Below are positions 23,101-35,135 of a stretch of DNA of 64,000 nucleotides, one piece after another. The stretch is from Ulota crispa (lineage: Eukaryota; Streptophyta; Bryopsida; Orthotrichales; Orthotrichaceae): NCBI GenBank assembly GCA_963920765.1, contig OY987248.1:14728539-14792538 (forward strand), written 5' to 3'. The position numbers and the translations under genes are program-made. Every line of letters starts with the position of its first letter. Position 1 is the stretch's first letter. Below the pieces are notes generated by a model. That model worked only from the letters and a program-made list of their open reading frames with translations, was not told the origin of the DNA and searched no databases.

Positions 23101-26100
23101 CAATTCTAAATTGTTTTATTGTCGGCTATTGATTCAGTGGAAAGTAAAATTTCCACCTGTAGAAAGATTCGTGGCAAATGGTTACGAATAGAATATGTTT
23201 GAACTGGACATATGTTTGTTCCTGGATCTGCAACAATGCTCTACTTGACCTGCAGATGCATCTTGTTGTGGAATCAATCAAAGAAGAAAACAGGCTCCGC
23301 TCCAAAGGAGGACTCGTTAATAGCACAGATGTGTTTGACCAACTTCTTCAAGGCCGGAGGACATCCATAAAGCTGGGTGGACAGTATCCAGCAATTGTTC
23401 TGGATGCTAAACCTGATGCAGAACCAGCTGCCGTACACTGTGGTGTCTTCTTAGTACCTAAGGTCTATTTTGAACTTCAGATTTTCCCGGAGCATGGGTT
23501 AGCGAAGTCCATCAAGTGCTGAAGTGTACACCTAACATAAATTTGTGGCACTGTCCACAGAGCCGAGCACATGAGTGGCTATTTTCAGCTGAAGAAGGAC
23601 AGTGGCAGGTCATAGAAACTGTACAAGCAGGCCGTCTTATACTGGTAGAACATCAATATTATTGTGAATTAGACTTTGTGCTTCATCCATCCACTATGAT
23701 GTTCGTGTGTCATTCCGTTGTTGCCGATTATTTAATCCTCAGTTGCCGAGAGTTTGTGTGGCTATAATTTCTTCTTCAGTGTTGTCTTAATATCAGTATG
23801 TCGTCGTTTTTTTCAACGTTTCATATGAATGATCAATTGTCTAACTTTGTTTGAGTTTGAATTCTAGGTCATGTTGGATGCTCAGCAGACAGAAAACATT
23901 GATAACATCAAGGTACAATTTGCCGTAGCTAACTTACATGAATTTTGAGATGATTGAATAAACTACTTGCAGTGCTTTCCTATCGACGATACGTGGTGGA
24001 AGACTGCGTTGATTTCTTGATTGGAACCCTCGTCATTTCTCAAGCTTCACCCCTTTGATTGCTGAATCATTTATTGCTTGGATGCTTCATGTACAGCAAG
24101 AGTTGTCGCCTTTGATTAAGCCCTTTCTACCCCTGCACTGTCGACTCTCGGATACGATTCCGTAAGTGTATGCTGACGTCTTTGAGTAACTGTAGAGTTT
24201 GCCAGAACCAACTAGTAATACCGTCGCGTTTGAGACTGACAGAGTAATCCTGATTACGTCACGTCAAGGTGCTAACGTGCTAATCTCATGACTGCTTGTC
24301 AGATATATGACTACAAATGATGCTGCAAGCCAGAGAACTCTAGTGGAGGAGGTAAGTTTTTTGAAGTTACCATTTTAATCATCAGTTTACTCTTGGATGA
24401 ACTTGATATATGCAGTTGATATTATTTGCATGCAAGAGTGCATGATGCAGAATGGGTATGTGTGTTGCAGATTGAGTCCCCAATGACTGGCACAATACAT
24501 GTGGAAGAGGTGGTAGTTTTAAGCAAGGAATCATTACTCAGCTCAGCCGGAGTAACGAAGCCAAACCATTATCGGCGTCTTACTTTCCGGAGGAATCCTA
24601 ACTTGATACAGTCCGAGGCCTTCTTAATACCAGTCAAGGGCTCCAGTAACCAAATTAAGAAAGGGGCTGGTTTTGTGAAACGACATTGTGGAAATAAAAA
24701 AAAGCACAAAATCAAGGATTCAGCTATGGGCTGTCGAGTAGGTACGTCAGGAGCTCAGAATCTGGACTCTGCATGTTCAGTTGTTATTTAGTCGGACAAA
24801 TTGGTGTATATCAATGATTGAAATGAGAAAATCTATCTTCGTAATGTTATTCGTTGAAGTTATTTATTATCGTTTTTGATAATTTGATGGCAAGATTATG
24901 ATATGGAAATACTCCGAAGTGTTACGTATCTCGGAAATGAAAACGAAATGCCGTGTAGGAGACGCCATTTCCCTTCTTTTCAGGTTCCAATAATGTTACT
25001 TAGCAAGGACGTAGAGTAGATTACTGAGTTTACATTGACTTGTCTATTAGTGTTGGTTAGTGGAGCTCCGGCGTAGTGTAAGGGCTGATGCCAATTATGC
25101 TTTGGTTGCAGGTTACGAAGAATTAAGACCTGATTTTAGTTACTTGGCGAGTGAGTACCATGCAGGAATCATTTCTGGGTTGTCTTTGATCGCTCACAGT
25201 ATGGACGAGTGGATATCTGCAAAGGAGCCGGTATGTTTTCACCTCATTCCGAAGAAGGAATATTTAGCGAATCACAGATCTTGGCGTCGTAGTTTATTGT
25301 TGACGCATGCCCAATTGTATTCTTGGATTAAAATTTTAGCTCCTGCTGAATTGTGGCGTGGCGTGTGCAGAGAAGGGCTATGATTGTTGGGCTTGGAGCA
25401 GGACTATTACCCATGTTTGTACACAATCATATCCCAGTTGATACAATTCAGGTGCCCAAGGACTGTCTCATAGTGACGTTTAACACAAACTTTCTACAAT
25501 TTATATTGAATTTGCGGTGTTCGTTAGAGATCCCTGTTTGCCATATATATATATATATATATATATATCAGCTGCGCTTACAAGTTGTCTGATTCGGAAT
25601 AGTTACACGGCAAAAATGCGCTGTGTCCACACAAATGCTCTTTTGCATGCCGAAGCTTGCAGATCTTTTTGTCAGTTGCAAATTGTATGAAATTGATCAC
25701 AGTTGAATTTTTGTTTCATGATATCGTTCGCCTAAGTAAATATTTCTGTCACTGAAGTTCAAGGCGATGTGATACTTCGTGAAGGTTGTTGAGCTCGATG
25801 AAGTAGTGGGTGATGTGGCAAAGCGTCACTTCGGCTTTGTTGAGAACGAACGTATGCAGGTACACTCAGAAAATAAAATCCTCCAGTGTATTGTAGTATT
25901 AAACCTCTGGAGCTACTACTCCTCAGATCTCTTTTTTGATAATAAAGCAGTAGTAGCAGATGAAGGTAGTACCACCGAGGCTTACGATGGCCAAATTATC
26001 TCGTACTTTGGATGATGATACTCCGTGTTTTTTGTTTTGTTGCTTGATTTTCATCATATCACCTCCCAAAATTGCCAATTTAGATCTGTAGGACGGCTTA

Positions 26101-28316
26101 GGATAATGTAAGCAACATTTTAATCACGAGTTGCAAAATGGCTCTTTTTTCCGTTCTGGATTGGTTGTTTGACCACGCTGTATTTATTTGTTGATTTTCT
26201 TGCGCAGTTATATATTGCTGATGGAATACAAGCTGTCGCGGCAATTGCAGAACTTGACCCAAAGTTCAAATTGTCCACTTTTCCATGCAAAAGCGACTTG
26301 TTGGAAGAAGACCTTTCTCCACTTGATTTATCAAGTAGAAACTCCACGAATATGAACTTGACTAGCGAAGTGGACTTGAAAGTTGTGCATGCCACCGAAG
26401 AAGTTGTAGCAGCGGCATCTGTTCATACAAGTGAAACTCATGATAGAAATCACGGCAACATTATCGAAGGCGAAAAGTTGCACATATTGATCATTGACGC
26501 CGACTCAGAGGATCCCAGGTTGGCTTTGCTTTGCTGTTCGGACACGATTCCATATACAGATGGTTGTACTTTTGGAGATGTCCTATAGATAGATAGTCCA
26601 GGGCTGCTATTTGAAATTTGGGAAAATTTCATGGATACCCCCTCAAGTTTGCAATAATTTCATAGATACCCCTGTTTTTTCAGAAACATGGACCAAAAAA
26701 ATTTGGGCGTTTGTTTTGTTGCGCATGCCACTTCCCTTCTTCCTTTGTGTGCACGCATAACAAGCAAGTAGTGTGTGCACAAAGGAAGAAGGGAAGTGGC
26801 ATGCATTAAAAAACAAACGCCTAATTTTTTTGGTATTTGTGAAATTTCTGAAAAAGTAGGGGTATCCATGAAAATATTGCAAACTTGGGGGGTATCCATG
26901 AAATTTTCCCTTGAAATTTTGAGTTAGGTAATGAGGTTGGTAGCGTTAACGGTTGTGGCGTTTCAGTGGAGTTGATGATGGCTGGCACTTGTGTGGGAAT
27001 TGTTGTAGTACGGGATTGAGCTGTCCACCTGCGGAGTTTTTGGAGGAATCTTTTTTACGATCAGCTAGAGAAGCCCTCGTGGATGGTGGCATCCTGGCAA
27101 TCAACTTAGTTTCACGAGCGTCGTCCCCGCACATAACATCAGTTGCTCTGCTGCAGAAGGTGAGTGAGTACAACTTGCAATGTGAATGTAAGGTAGGAGG
27201 CTCATAAAACCGACCATCTAAGGGCTGAAACTGGATTTGGGGAGGGGAAATTTCTTGAAATATTTTCCAGTTTTTTTTCCTTGAAAGACAAGAGGAATTG
27301 ACATCAAACCCAAGTTGTTTCATATTTTTTGGAACTTTGTGGAATTAGTTATGAAATTTTGAAGTTGAAGTGGCACATGGCTCTAAAACTGCCCACCTCC
27401 TCAAATGTACACAACCTGTACATTGTTGAAACCTATGAAAAACATGTACACACGGCGTACATTTGAGAAAGTGAGTAGTTTTAGAGCCTGGGCAGTTTAT
27501 GAGCCTACTACCTTAGTTATGAAATTTTGAAGTTGAAGTGGCATATGGCTCTAAACCTGTCCACCTCCTCAAATGTACTCTGCTTGCTTGTACATTGCCG
27601 AAGCCTATGAAAAACAGCATGTGCAAATAGAGTACATTTCAGAAGGTGGGCAGTTTTAGAGCCTAAGCAGAATATGAGCCTCCTACCTTAGGACCTATAC
27701 ATATTTGACTGGTGATTGAAACATGCCATGTGTTTGACTGATTGCGTGAATTGTTTCATATTTTTTGGAGCTTTGTGGAATTAGTTATGAAATTTTGAAG
27801 TGAAAGTGACATAGGGCTCCAAAACCGTCCACCTCCTCAAATGTACTGTACTTGCTTGTACATTGCTGAAGCCTATGGAAAACAGCATGTACAAACAGAG
27901 TACATTTTAGAAGGTGGACGGTTTTAGAGCCAGAGCAGAATATGAGGTGGACGGTTTTAGAGCCTGAGCTGAATATGAGCCTCTTTACCTTAGGACCCAT
28001 GCATCTGATTGGTGATTGATTGAAACATGCCATTTGTTTGTTTGACCGAATGCGTGTGGTGTGTGCGTGGGGGCGACATTTTTGACAGGTGTTTGAGGAG
28101 GTGTATGATTTAGAGATTGAAGAACATGTGAGTCGAGTCCTATTTGCACGGCCTCATCATCATAGCCACAATAGTCAGCAGGGTCATTTGAAGAAGGATG
28201 GGCAAACGATGGAAGAGGCTAGGTCGTGTTTTGAGAGGCAGACAAGAGCATTCGCCCCTTGGGAGAATGGCCCATCCTTGAGAAACTATGTAAATAGGCT
28301 GAATCGTCTCAAGTGA
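20183..28316 (+). CDS. METTL13: METTL13-type dual methyltransferase (eEF1A lysine/N-terminal methyltransferase), 16 exons
   Basis: Exons read as 20183-20527, 21276-21383, 22018-22084, 22489-22673, 23256-23462, 23561-23644, 23868-23912, 24097-24161, 24303-24351, 24471-24741, 25112-25230, 25371-25451, 25785-25859, 26208-26518, 27009-27159 and 28089-28316. All use GT/AG with matching phase and give about 796 residues, against about 700 in the human protein. The N-terminal methyltransferase domain has QYWDSFYRLQ, the SAM-binding ILVAGCGNSELSAHMYDGG, VMDMTNLQ and DVVLDKGSLDSL. The middle has RAHEWLFSAEEGQW and the HYRRLTFRRNPNLIQSEAFL block. The C-terminal second domain has MIVGLGAGLLPMFVHNHIP, VVELDEVV, RMQLYIADGI, LIIDADSEDP and SCPPAEFLEESFL. 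In animals METTL13 methylates eEF1A at Lys55 and its N terminus; the same role here is inferred. Exon 14 carries a poorly conserved linker of about 70 residues. Introns 1, 14 and 15 hold MITEs. Most junctions are well supported; the acceptor of exon 4 (AG at 22487-22488) is the least certain. Confidence 0.95.
20568..20882. mobile_element. Mutator-type MITE A1 in intron 1 of METTL13-like gene
   Basis: Inverted ends GGGAAAATTTCATGG and CCATGAAATTTTCCC extend inward for more than 40 bp. Perfect 9-bp target duplications TTTTATATT lie at 20559-20567 and 20883-20891. Inside is a second palindrome around CACAAAGGAAGAAGGGAAGT. The 9-bp duplication points to the Mutator superfamily. It has no coding capacity. 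Confidence 0.9.
25543..25568. repeat. (AT)n microsatellite in intron 12
   Basis: An uninterrupted AT dinucleotide run of about 13 units inside intron 12 of the METTL13-like gene. Confidence 0.95.
26620..26910. mobile_element. Mutator-type MITE A2 in intron 14 of METTL13-like gene
   Basis: Same family as A1: ends GGGAAAATTTCATGG and its inverse, with perfect 9-bp duplications TTGAAATTT at 26611-26619 and 26911-26919. The duplication differs from that of A1, so the two insertions are independent. The interior palindrome built on CAAAGGAAGAAGGGAAGTGG is intact. Two insertions of one family in one gene suggest a preference for genic sites. Confidence 0.9.
27191..27513. mobile_element. AGGTAGGAGGCTC-type MITE B3 in intron 15
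   Basis: Left end AGGTAGGAGGCTC after TA; right end GAGCCTACTACCT before TA. Interior pair TCAAATGTACACAACC and GTACATTTGAGAAAGTG. It lies in intron 15 of the METTL13-like gene and is the only full-length member of a local cluster of three. Confidence 0.8.
27516..27990. repeat. Two tandem partial B copies in intron 15
   Basis: Two further copies of the right-hand part of B3 follow it, at 27516-27688 and about 27745-27990. Each runs from a TTATGAAATTTTGAAGT segment to a CCTCCTACCT or CTCTTTACCT end without its own left terminus. This looks like repeated local duplication, or slippage on the hairpin, rather than three transpositions. Confidence 0.7.
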
Positions 28317-28510
28317 GCTGGCTGTGCGTGTTGTATTTATTTCAATTTAAGCAAGGATCAACGTGAACTTTTGGTGAGGCCTTGGACCAAAAATAATATT
28401 ATTTGCTATAGTAGACCTAGCTAGGATGATAATGAAACGGTTTCTTGTTTCGTTTCAGAATCTGGTTGTTTGCAGGCAATTGAAGGTGACCAGCATCGTC
28501 TTTAGGAGTA

Positions 28511-29090
28511 AGGTAGGAGCACCCCTTACCGTTAGTGTCCGTGTCCGTATCCCCAATATCTATTTGTACGAGTGATGTCAGTGACTAACAATCAAAGAAA
28601 AAGATTGGTTATGGGTGACAAAGTGATGGTTATGGGCATGGCATTTTTTTTTGACTTGGCAGTTTTGCCAAATTCAAAAAGCATGCAGGCGATTGGAGAA
28701 TAAATGGAGGGAGTAGCCCCAATTAGTGGCATTTGTTGTTAGTTGGCTTTCTTTTGTCAAAAAAAAAATGGCCTAGTTTGGGTGATAAAGTGATGATTTT
28801 TGGGTGATTGGCATGATGGTTTTGAGTGCCCCATCTCACTATTTAAGAACTCTTTAAGTTAGTATTATGAACATTTGAGCACATTTAAGACATCTCATAT
28901 ACACAACTATACATTTTCAGTGATTTAGAACTTTGAAAAATATTTATGAACAAATGCTTGCAATTAAAACTTTCAAATTGATGCCAATATTTTTGACTTC
29001 CTCTTCCTAACTTCACACTATTTCTTTCAAAGTTCATCAACTGATTTTCTTACCTTAAAACCCTTAGTTTCACTCTTATGGGTGTTGCTA
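28511..29090. mobile_element. AGGTAG-type MITE 3' of METTL13-like gene, C-prime 1
   Basis: Left end AGGTAGGAGCACCCCTTACC after TA; right end CTTATGGGTGTTGCTA, truncated before the expected ACCT. The interior carries GGTTATGGGTGACAAAGTGA and an ATTTAAGAACTCTTTAAG-like segment shared with the copies at 49627, 53151 and 53733. It begins about 190 bp after the METTL13-like stop codon. Confidence 0.7.
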
Positions 29091-30172
29091 TCGTATCGTT
29101 TATAGATATGGAGGTGAAGTGCGTATCTCTTGGCAGAAGTTGATAAATTTCTGAATTTCTTTGCTTCAGTAAGTATCGCACAGTTTCACTGTGATCATGA
29201 TTTGTTGGTTGTGCCACCCAAGCCTTCTTCATTGTAGCTTTGGGAAGGCTTTCACTGAGTTTTCAATGTCTGGTTTGGTCAAGAGGTTGAAGACTGGAGC
29301 ATAAGTATATATAGTTCCCAATGAATTCTCGAAATCTGATCGGTAAAGGTGAAATTCTGGTACCTATAAATACATGTTTTTTCCTATTACCAATTCTAAT
29401 ACCAGTCCTTTTGTGACAACATAAGTAGCATTCGTTTCGTAGAGTGGAATGAAGACGTTGGATGTTTTTCATCCATTGCTATGTTTTTTCGTTGTTGTCT
29501 CTGGCAAGACTTTTTGTTCCCAGTACTCGTTTCATTGGAAGTGGTAGCTTGTTTTCCTTTGTAGTCGTTTTAGATCTAATAAGCTTGAGGTATGAAGTAA
29601 AGCTTGAGGTATGAATTGAGCACAAATGGTCTTCATGCCAAGTAATATACTTTATGTGTAGAGTAGGCCTATTTTTAGATTACATGCTATGTCTAAGAAT
29701 ATTGTGTAAAGTTTGTTTACGAATGTTGCATACAGTTTGGTGTAAGACAATTGTTGACCAGGTTTCGAGAATGGCTACCGTATTTCACTAAAGAATTTCA
29801 CTTGAAGTCAACAGTGCTTATTCAAAATGATTAGTTATGCTGTTAAGTTTGCAACAAGACACAATGTTCGTGAACGCTCGAACACCGATGCGAATGTTTT
29901 TTGTGTGATGGATGACTAAAAGACACTTTGTTGGATGTAAGAAACTTATTTATCATCCATTTGAAAAGAATTGACCATGTAGAGATTATTTGTCACAAAA
30001 AGCAAACAAACAATCTCATTGAATGCTCTCGGCAACATCGGAAATATGGATTAGAATTCTAATAACCAAGAAGCCTCTTATTGATGTATTTATGTATTTA
30101 AAAAGAATTTCAAAGAATCCCAAGAAAAGCCAAGGCACACTCAGGAGTAAGGATTATTTTGAATCCATGCTA
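29091..30172. other. Gene-free spacer
   Basis: Unique sequence between the METTL13-like gene and TRAPPC4. Only short ORFs (for example 29263-29472 minus) without domains are seen. No transposon ends were found until 30173. Confidence 0.45.
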
Positions 30173-30473
30173 AGGTGGGAGGCTCATAAACCACACATCT
30201 AAGAGCTGTTTGCCATTTTGGGGAAGCTAAACTGCTTGAAACAATTTTTAGTAAATTTTTGTAAGAAGAAAAATGGAATTTGCATCTAGCTTAAGTCATT
30301 TTATATTTTTGGATCTTTGTGGAATTAGTTATGAATTTTTGAGGTTCAAATGCAATGGTCATTAAAATCAATCACCCCTTGAAATGTACACAGTTGGTAC
30401 ATGAAAGAAAGCAAAATGTACTTCTAGGCCATGATCGGTTTTACATCCCAATTGGTTTACGAGCCTCTTACCT
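30173..30473. mobile_element. AGGTAGGAGGCTC-type MITE, B6
   Basis: Left end AGGTGGGAGGCTCATAAACC after TA; right end ACGAGCCTCTTACCT before TA. The interior is more diverged than in B1-B3. Confidence 0.72.
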
Positions 30474-30703
30474 TACACAATTATCTTGAGCCCATCCAAA
30501 ATGCTGTAGTTTTTGTACAATGTTTTGCATTCACATGGACAACTTTCTTCCCATAATTGGTTGCTGAGTTTTCTACGCTAACGTGGCACTGTTCCATAGG
30601 CAACCCATCACCATTGCCACTACAAGTTGCAACTCATAACCTTCTTTCCTTTCAACTTGCTTCCTACACCTTTGGATCATGAAGATCAAAGGAAATAACC
30701 TAT

Positions 30704-31115
30704 GGGGATTGATATGTCTACCACACCCTTTCAGCTATTCTACCACACCCCGGGGTAAATTTTAGACTTCTACCATCAAAAAGCTGAATTTGAGAATTTG
30801 GAATTCAGATCTGGACTTAGAGACCATGATTTAGTTAAGAATCATAAAAGGATTCTAATTGAACAACACACTCAATGAAAAAGCTTATCTTTTTATAGAC
30901 AATAGTAAAAATAATACTTTCCCCCAAGCTAAGCTTTTTCATTGGGTGTTGTGCAATTACAACTTTTTTGTTATGGTTTTAGACAAAATCCAAGTCTCTA
31001 AGTCCAAATCTAAATTCCAAATTCTCAAATTCAACTATTTGATGGTAGAAATCTAAAATTTACCCCAGGAGTGTGGTAGAATAGCTGCAAGGGTGTGGTA
31101 GACATATCAATCCCC
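30704..31115. mobile_element. Inverted-repeat element F1 with 9-bp target duplication
   Basis: Ends GGGGATTGATATGTCTACC and the inverse GGTAGACATATCAATCCCC, flanked by perfect 9-bp duplications ATAACCTAT (30695-30703 and 31116-31124). The inverted repeat continues inward as a second CTACCACACCCC motif, a TGAATTTGAGAATTTGGAAT segment and an AATGAAAAAGCTTATC segment, so most of the element folds on itself. Related to F2 at 44061-44797. It lies just upstream of TRAPPC4. A Mutator-type origin is inferred from the 9-bp duplication. Confidence 0.85.
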
Positions 31116-31391
31116 ATAACCTATTCATCACTGGCGCTGCTCATCAATTATCTAATACATAAAAATCCCCGTTCACACGAACAGATTTCTTCCCACAAAA
31201 GTCCCCTTTCACACGAACAGCGTCATTCTCACCGGAATTGACGACCGACCCCTCGTATGCGCTCTCATCGTCCTCCGTGTTCTGAGAATTCGGAGATGGC
31301 GTCGCACATTTGATGAGCGCCGATCGAAGCGCTCTCCGTTGTTTGTTGCAGCGCCATCGATCACCACAGCTTGTGCGCTCAACTCCCCGCC

Positions 31392-34389
31392 ATGGCAGGA
31401 GCCATCATTTTCAACATCTTCGTCATCAACAAGTCCGGCGGACTCATTTTCTACAAGGTCAGTAGTGTTCGGCACTTTCTCTCTCAATCACATCACCTTT
31501 TACTCCGTATTCTTTCACTTTCTTCACAAATGTTACAATCCGATTTAGTTGTTTTGATATTGATGAAAATCTTGATTATGTCTTTCTTAGGGTTTTGGTT
31601 AATCGAATCAGTCTATTTCTATAGAAGTTTGTTTCGTAGCGATCGATCTAGTGGAAGGTAACGATTACGTTGAATAATGTGGCAATCTTGGAAGCTAATA
31701 GGAGTAAATGCTTCTGCTTAAGGTAGCAACACTCATAACCGTTAAGGGTTTTGAACATGATGATTATTAATAAACATCTAGCAAATTATAGGATCCTCTT
31801 AGCAAGAGCAATGGCACCTAATATCAACACTAATGTCAACACTAAGGTTTCATGTTCACATGTTGTACATCCTTGTAATTACATCTAGTCACTTCCACAG
31901 ATTTTCCAAGATTTTAGAGGTGATGGTTATGGGTACATTGATGGTTATGGGTGTTGCTACCTTATATCTGAATTTCGAACGTTCGTAAGATCGGGTAGAA
32001 GAACATCGGTAATAAATTGTCGTTAGTTCATTCGTGAACCTTAATGTTGAGGCAGTGTGTGTGAAGTCACTTGATTGGATAATTAGTAAGTGGAATCATA
32101 AATATTTAGTGTATTTTCTACGGTTTTGATTTAGAGGAGTTGAAGGTTGCTGATATTTGTCAGACATATCGTATTGCGATCGAGCTAGTTTATGCAACGA
32201 TTGCTTTTTTATGATGTGCCAATTGTGGAACAGCTAATGCGGTGGAGTGCTTCTGCTTGTGATTTCTGAATCTCAAATTTTTTGTAAGCTGGTAGAAGTG
32301 ACAACACTCGTAAGATGTCGTTTGTTGATCCCTGGATCTTAATTCTAAGATAATGCGTGTCGAAGGAAGTCACTTGATAATACTCCTTGTGTCCCACTAT
32401 AAAGCTCCAAATTAGGCATAGTTCTTGTCCCACTCCCTTTTGCTAATTTCAATTCCTGAGAAAGCGTTTGTCATGTCCAATGGTCTCGTGGGGGCACGTT
32501 AAGCAATTAAAGAGCATTCCTCTCCTAACAAGCTTGGCCTTGCCCATATGAGATACCATTGTTGCTACTAATCTTTAAATCATCAATAATGAGGAGCTAG
32601 CAACGTATACAAATACGGTACTTTTTGCATGGAACTTGGGTGCCCAAACGGCAACATCGAAGATGGAGGTTTTGCATACATTTAATAGATGGTATATTGA
32701 TTCTAGAATGCATGTGTCACTAGCACAAAGACTATTATAATGAGGAATTGGCAGCATTCACAAACTATGTACAAATATGGTATTTGTAGCATGGAATTTC
32801 GCTGCTCGACCTGCTGCTTTAAAGATGGAGAATTTGCATACACTTGGCAGATGAGTTACTTATTTCGGATTGCATGTGTCACTAGAAAAATATTGAAAAT
32901 ACAATTAACCCGTCGTGGAGAAGTATTTTGGAGCTTTATAATGGGACAGACGGAGTATGTTTTACGGTCCTTGGTTGATTGTTTTGTTGAATTGCTCTAC
33001 TTTTGATGGTTGATGGACTGCATTTGAATTGGTGCTGAGAGTGTGCTCTGGGATTTGGAACTGTGCAGGATTATGGAACGCAAGGCCGTCTGGACACAAA
33101 TGACAGCTTGAGACTGGCGAGTCTCTGGCACTCGATGCACGCGATTTCAAAGGAGCTGTCTCCGGTTGGTGGCTGCACTGGAGTCGAGCTTCTAGAGGCG
33201 GACACTTTCGATCTGCACTGCTTCCAAGCCCTTACAGGTTAGAGACAAGACGGCCCTCTTACAAATTTCTTTGAAAGATAACTCTCCTGTCAATTTCCTT
33301 CTCCCATGGTGCATTGCAGTCGGAAAAGTGGGCGAGGACTTAAAGTCTTAATCCCATCCTCCCGACACTCTCTGAGAGAGGAGTAGATCTCCAAGATCGT
33401 CTTATTGATCTTGGTTGGGATAGAAGGCTATGTCCAATAACTGAATCGGAACCCCCAGCTCTTTTGTCTGGTGCTCTAGTACATAGCAGGCATCAGCGCA
33501 GTTACTTCGGTATTGCCCATTATGGAAAACTCTAAATGTTTCTGAGGGCGATAACAACTATGATTACTACTAGTAGGGGCAAAAGCGGCCCCTTACTTCT
33601 AGTGACCTCGTCGAGCCACTTTAAACTGCACAGGTCAAAACGATAAGCTTGCGATGAATAAAAATTGTACAAACAACAGCGTTTATTTGCTTTGCCTTGC
33701 TTTATTCAATTTTGATTTTAATTTAGTCTGTAAAGAAGAATGAGGATGAAGAGTTGGCACTTACATGGCTCCTATGTCACATAGTGATTTTTTTTGAGAT
33801 GAAAAGGTTTCAAATGACCTTGTACGGTTTCATATGTGTCATAGATTATTTTGTGTTGTCTTAAGATGTCACATATAAGTAATGGATTCTTTTTAGCTTG
33901 TTGTCTCACACTTGGCACGCATGATGTCGGTTCAATTTTTAAGTTTGAGATACTTCGAGCTTTAAGCTTATTTCAAAGCTTGATGCTTCGACTTGGGCAA
34001 TCGAATGCAGCTCTTTGGTCGAAATTACAAGTTGTGTATCGCTTTGAAGGCGATGGGCAGGCGTATACATGTCTTTCGACTCATGTTGCGAGAGATTCTC
34101 ATTCTGAGCTCCTACGTTTTTTCCTTCCAATTCTAGAGTTCTTCTCTTCTGGCTCATGCGTTTGTTTCTTGTCATTTTCACCCGCACAGGCACGAAGATT
34201 TTCGTGGCTACTGAACCAAGGACCCCGGGTATCGAGGGCTTGCTGAAAACCATATACGAGCTTTATACAGATTATGTTTTGAAGAACCCGTTCTACGAAG
34301 TGGAAATGCCGATCAGGTGCGAGTTATGGGACCTGAATCTGGCTCTTGCAGTTCGGAAGGATAGCAGGGCCAGCCTTGCAAGCCGGTAA
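31392..34389 (+). CDS. TRAPPC4: TRAPPC4 (Trs23), TRAPP tethering complex subunit, three exons
   Basis: Exons 31392-31457, 33069-33237 and 34190-34389 join with GT/AG and matching phases (0, then 1) into a 144-residue protein. Exon 1 encodes MAGAIIFNIFVINKSGGLIF. Exon 2 starts DYGTQGRLDTNDSLRLASL, continues with WHSMHAISKELSPVGG, and ends with the LLEADTFDLHCFQALTG block. Exon 3 has KTIYELYTDYVLKNPFYEV then EMPIRCELWDLNL. These match the plant TRAPPC4 (Trs23) family, about 141 residues in Arabidopsis. The longin-like subunit belongs to the TRAPP core, which tethers vesicles at the Golgi and acts as exchange factor for Rab GTPases. The start is the first ATG in frame with the conserved N terminus. 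Intron 1 (about 1.6 kb) contains MITE C2. The region around the first exon is GC-richer, as expected near a plant promoter. Confidence 0.97.
31721..31962. mobile_element. AGGTAGCAACAC-type MITE C2 in TRAPPC4 intron 1
   Basis: Left end AGGTAGCAACACTCATAACC and right end GGTTATGGGTGTTGCTACCT, both flanked by TA. It shares the ATTATTAATAAACATCTAGC and TTGTACATCCTTGTAATTAC segments with C1 and C3 but is shorter, with a central deletion. Confidence 0.82.
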
Positions 34390-35135
34390 AGAGTCTGAGC
34401 TGTATCATATCAGGTTTGCGTACAAAAGTCCACCAAACTCTGTCAATTGTACATGGTATACTATCATGCCAGACAGAAATAGGGAGGTTCAAAATATCCG
34501 TTACTCATGTGCAGAACCTACATGTCTTAAGTCTGAAATTCTGTCAGAAGGATAAGATAGTTCTTGATTTGCTTCATGTAGTCTCTAATGCATGTATCAA
34601 ATGCACTGTGTGATTGTATTCGAGTTGCTCTGGAATTATCTGTATTGCTTTGGACTGAAATCTTGGAAGATTTTCTCCACGAGTTTGCGGAAGTTTGTCT
34701 GATTATTGTGGGGCCAGTTGAATTGTATGTTTGTATTGTTCAAGCCTTTGATTCACTGAAATATAAACAGGTTATAATAGTGGCCAAAGGTAATTATCTC
34801 GCTAGGTAGATACAATTCCTTTGGTGTTCACCTTGATTTCGTCTCAAACTCTTCAGCTTATCCTTATTCTTTGACTCTTCATGATTCACAAGCTCTTCAT
34901 CTGGCTTTTTCTTGATGGTGTAACTCAGTTTGTGTGTTTTTAAAAACAAAAGTGAAAATAACCTTGTACTAGAATTTACATGATTGTGTCCAAAAAAACA
35001 TTGGCGTACTTTAAAACACACTGCAATGGAGGATGGTATGTTTTGTTTGGTTGTTTGTGATAGTAGGGGTGGTATTGTGGAATGTGTGGGGATGTACTTC
35101 CGCTACATACCTACTTAATTTCTATTTATCCATTG
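34390..35135. other. 3' flank of TRAPPC4
   Basis: The first few hundred bases are probably the TRAPPC4 3' UTR. No further gene or repeat family is recognised up to the Tc1-like element at 35136. Confidence 0.4.
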
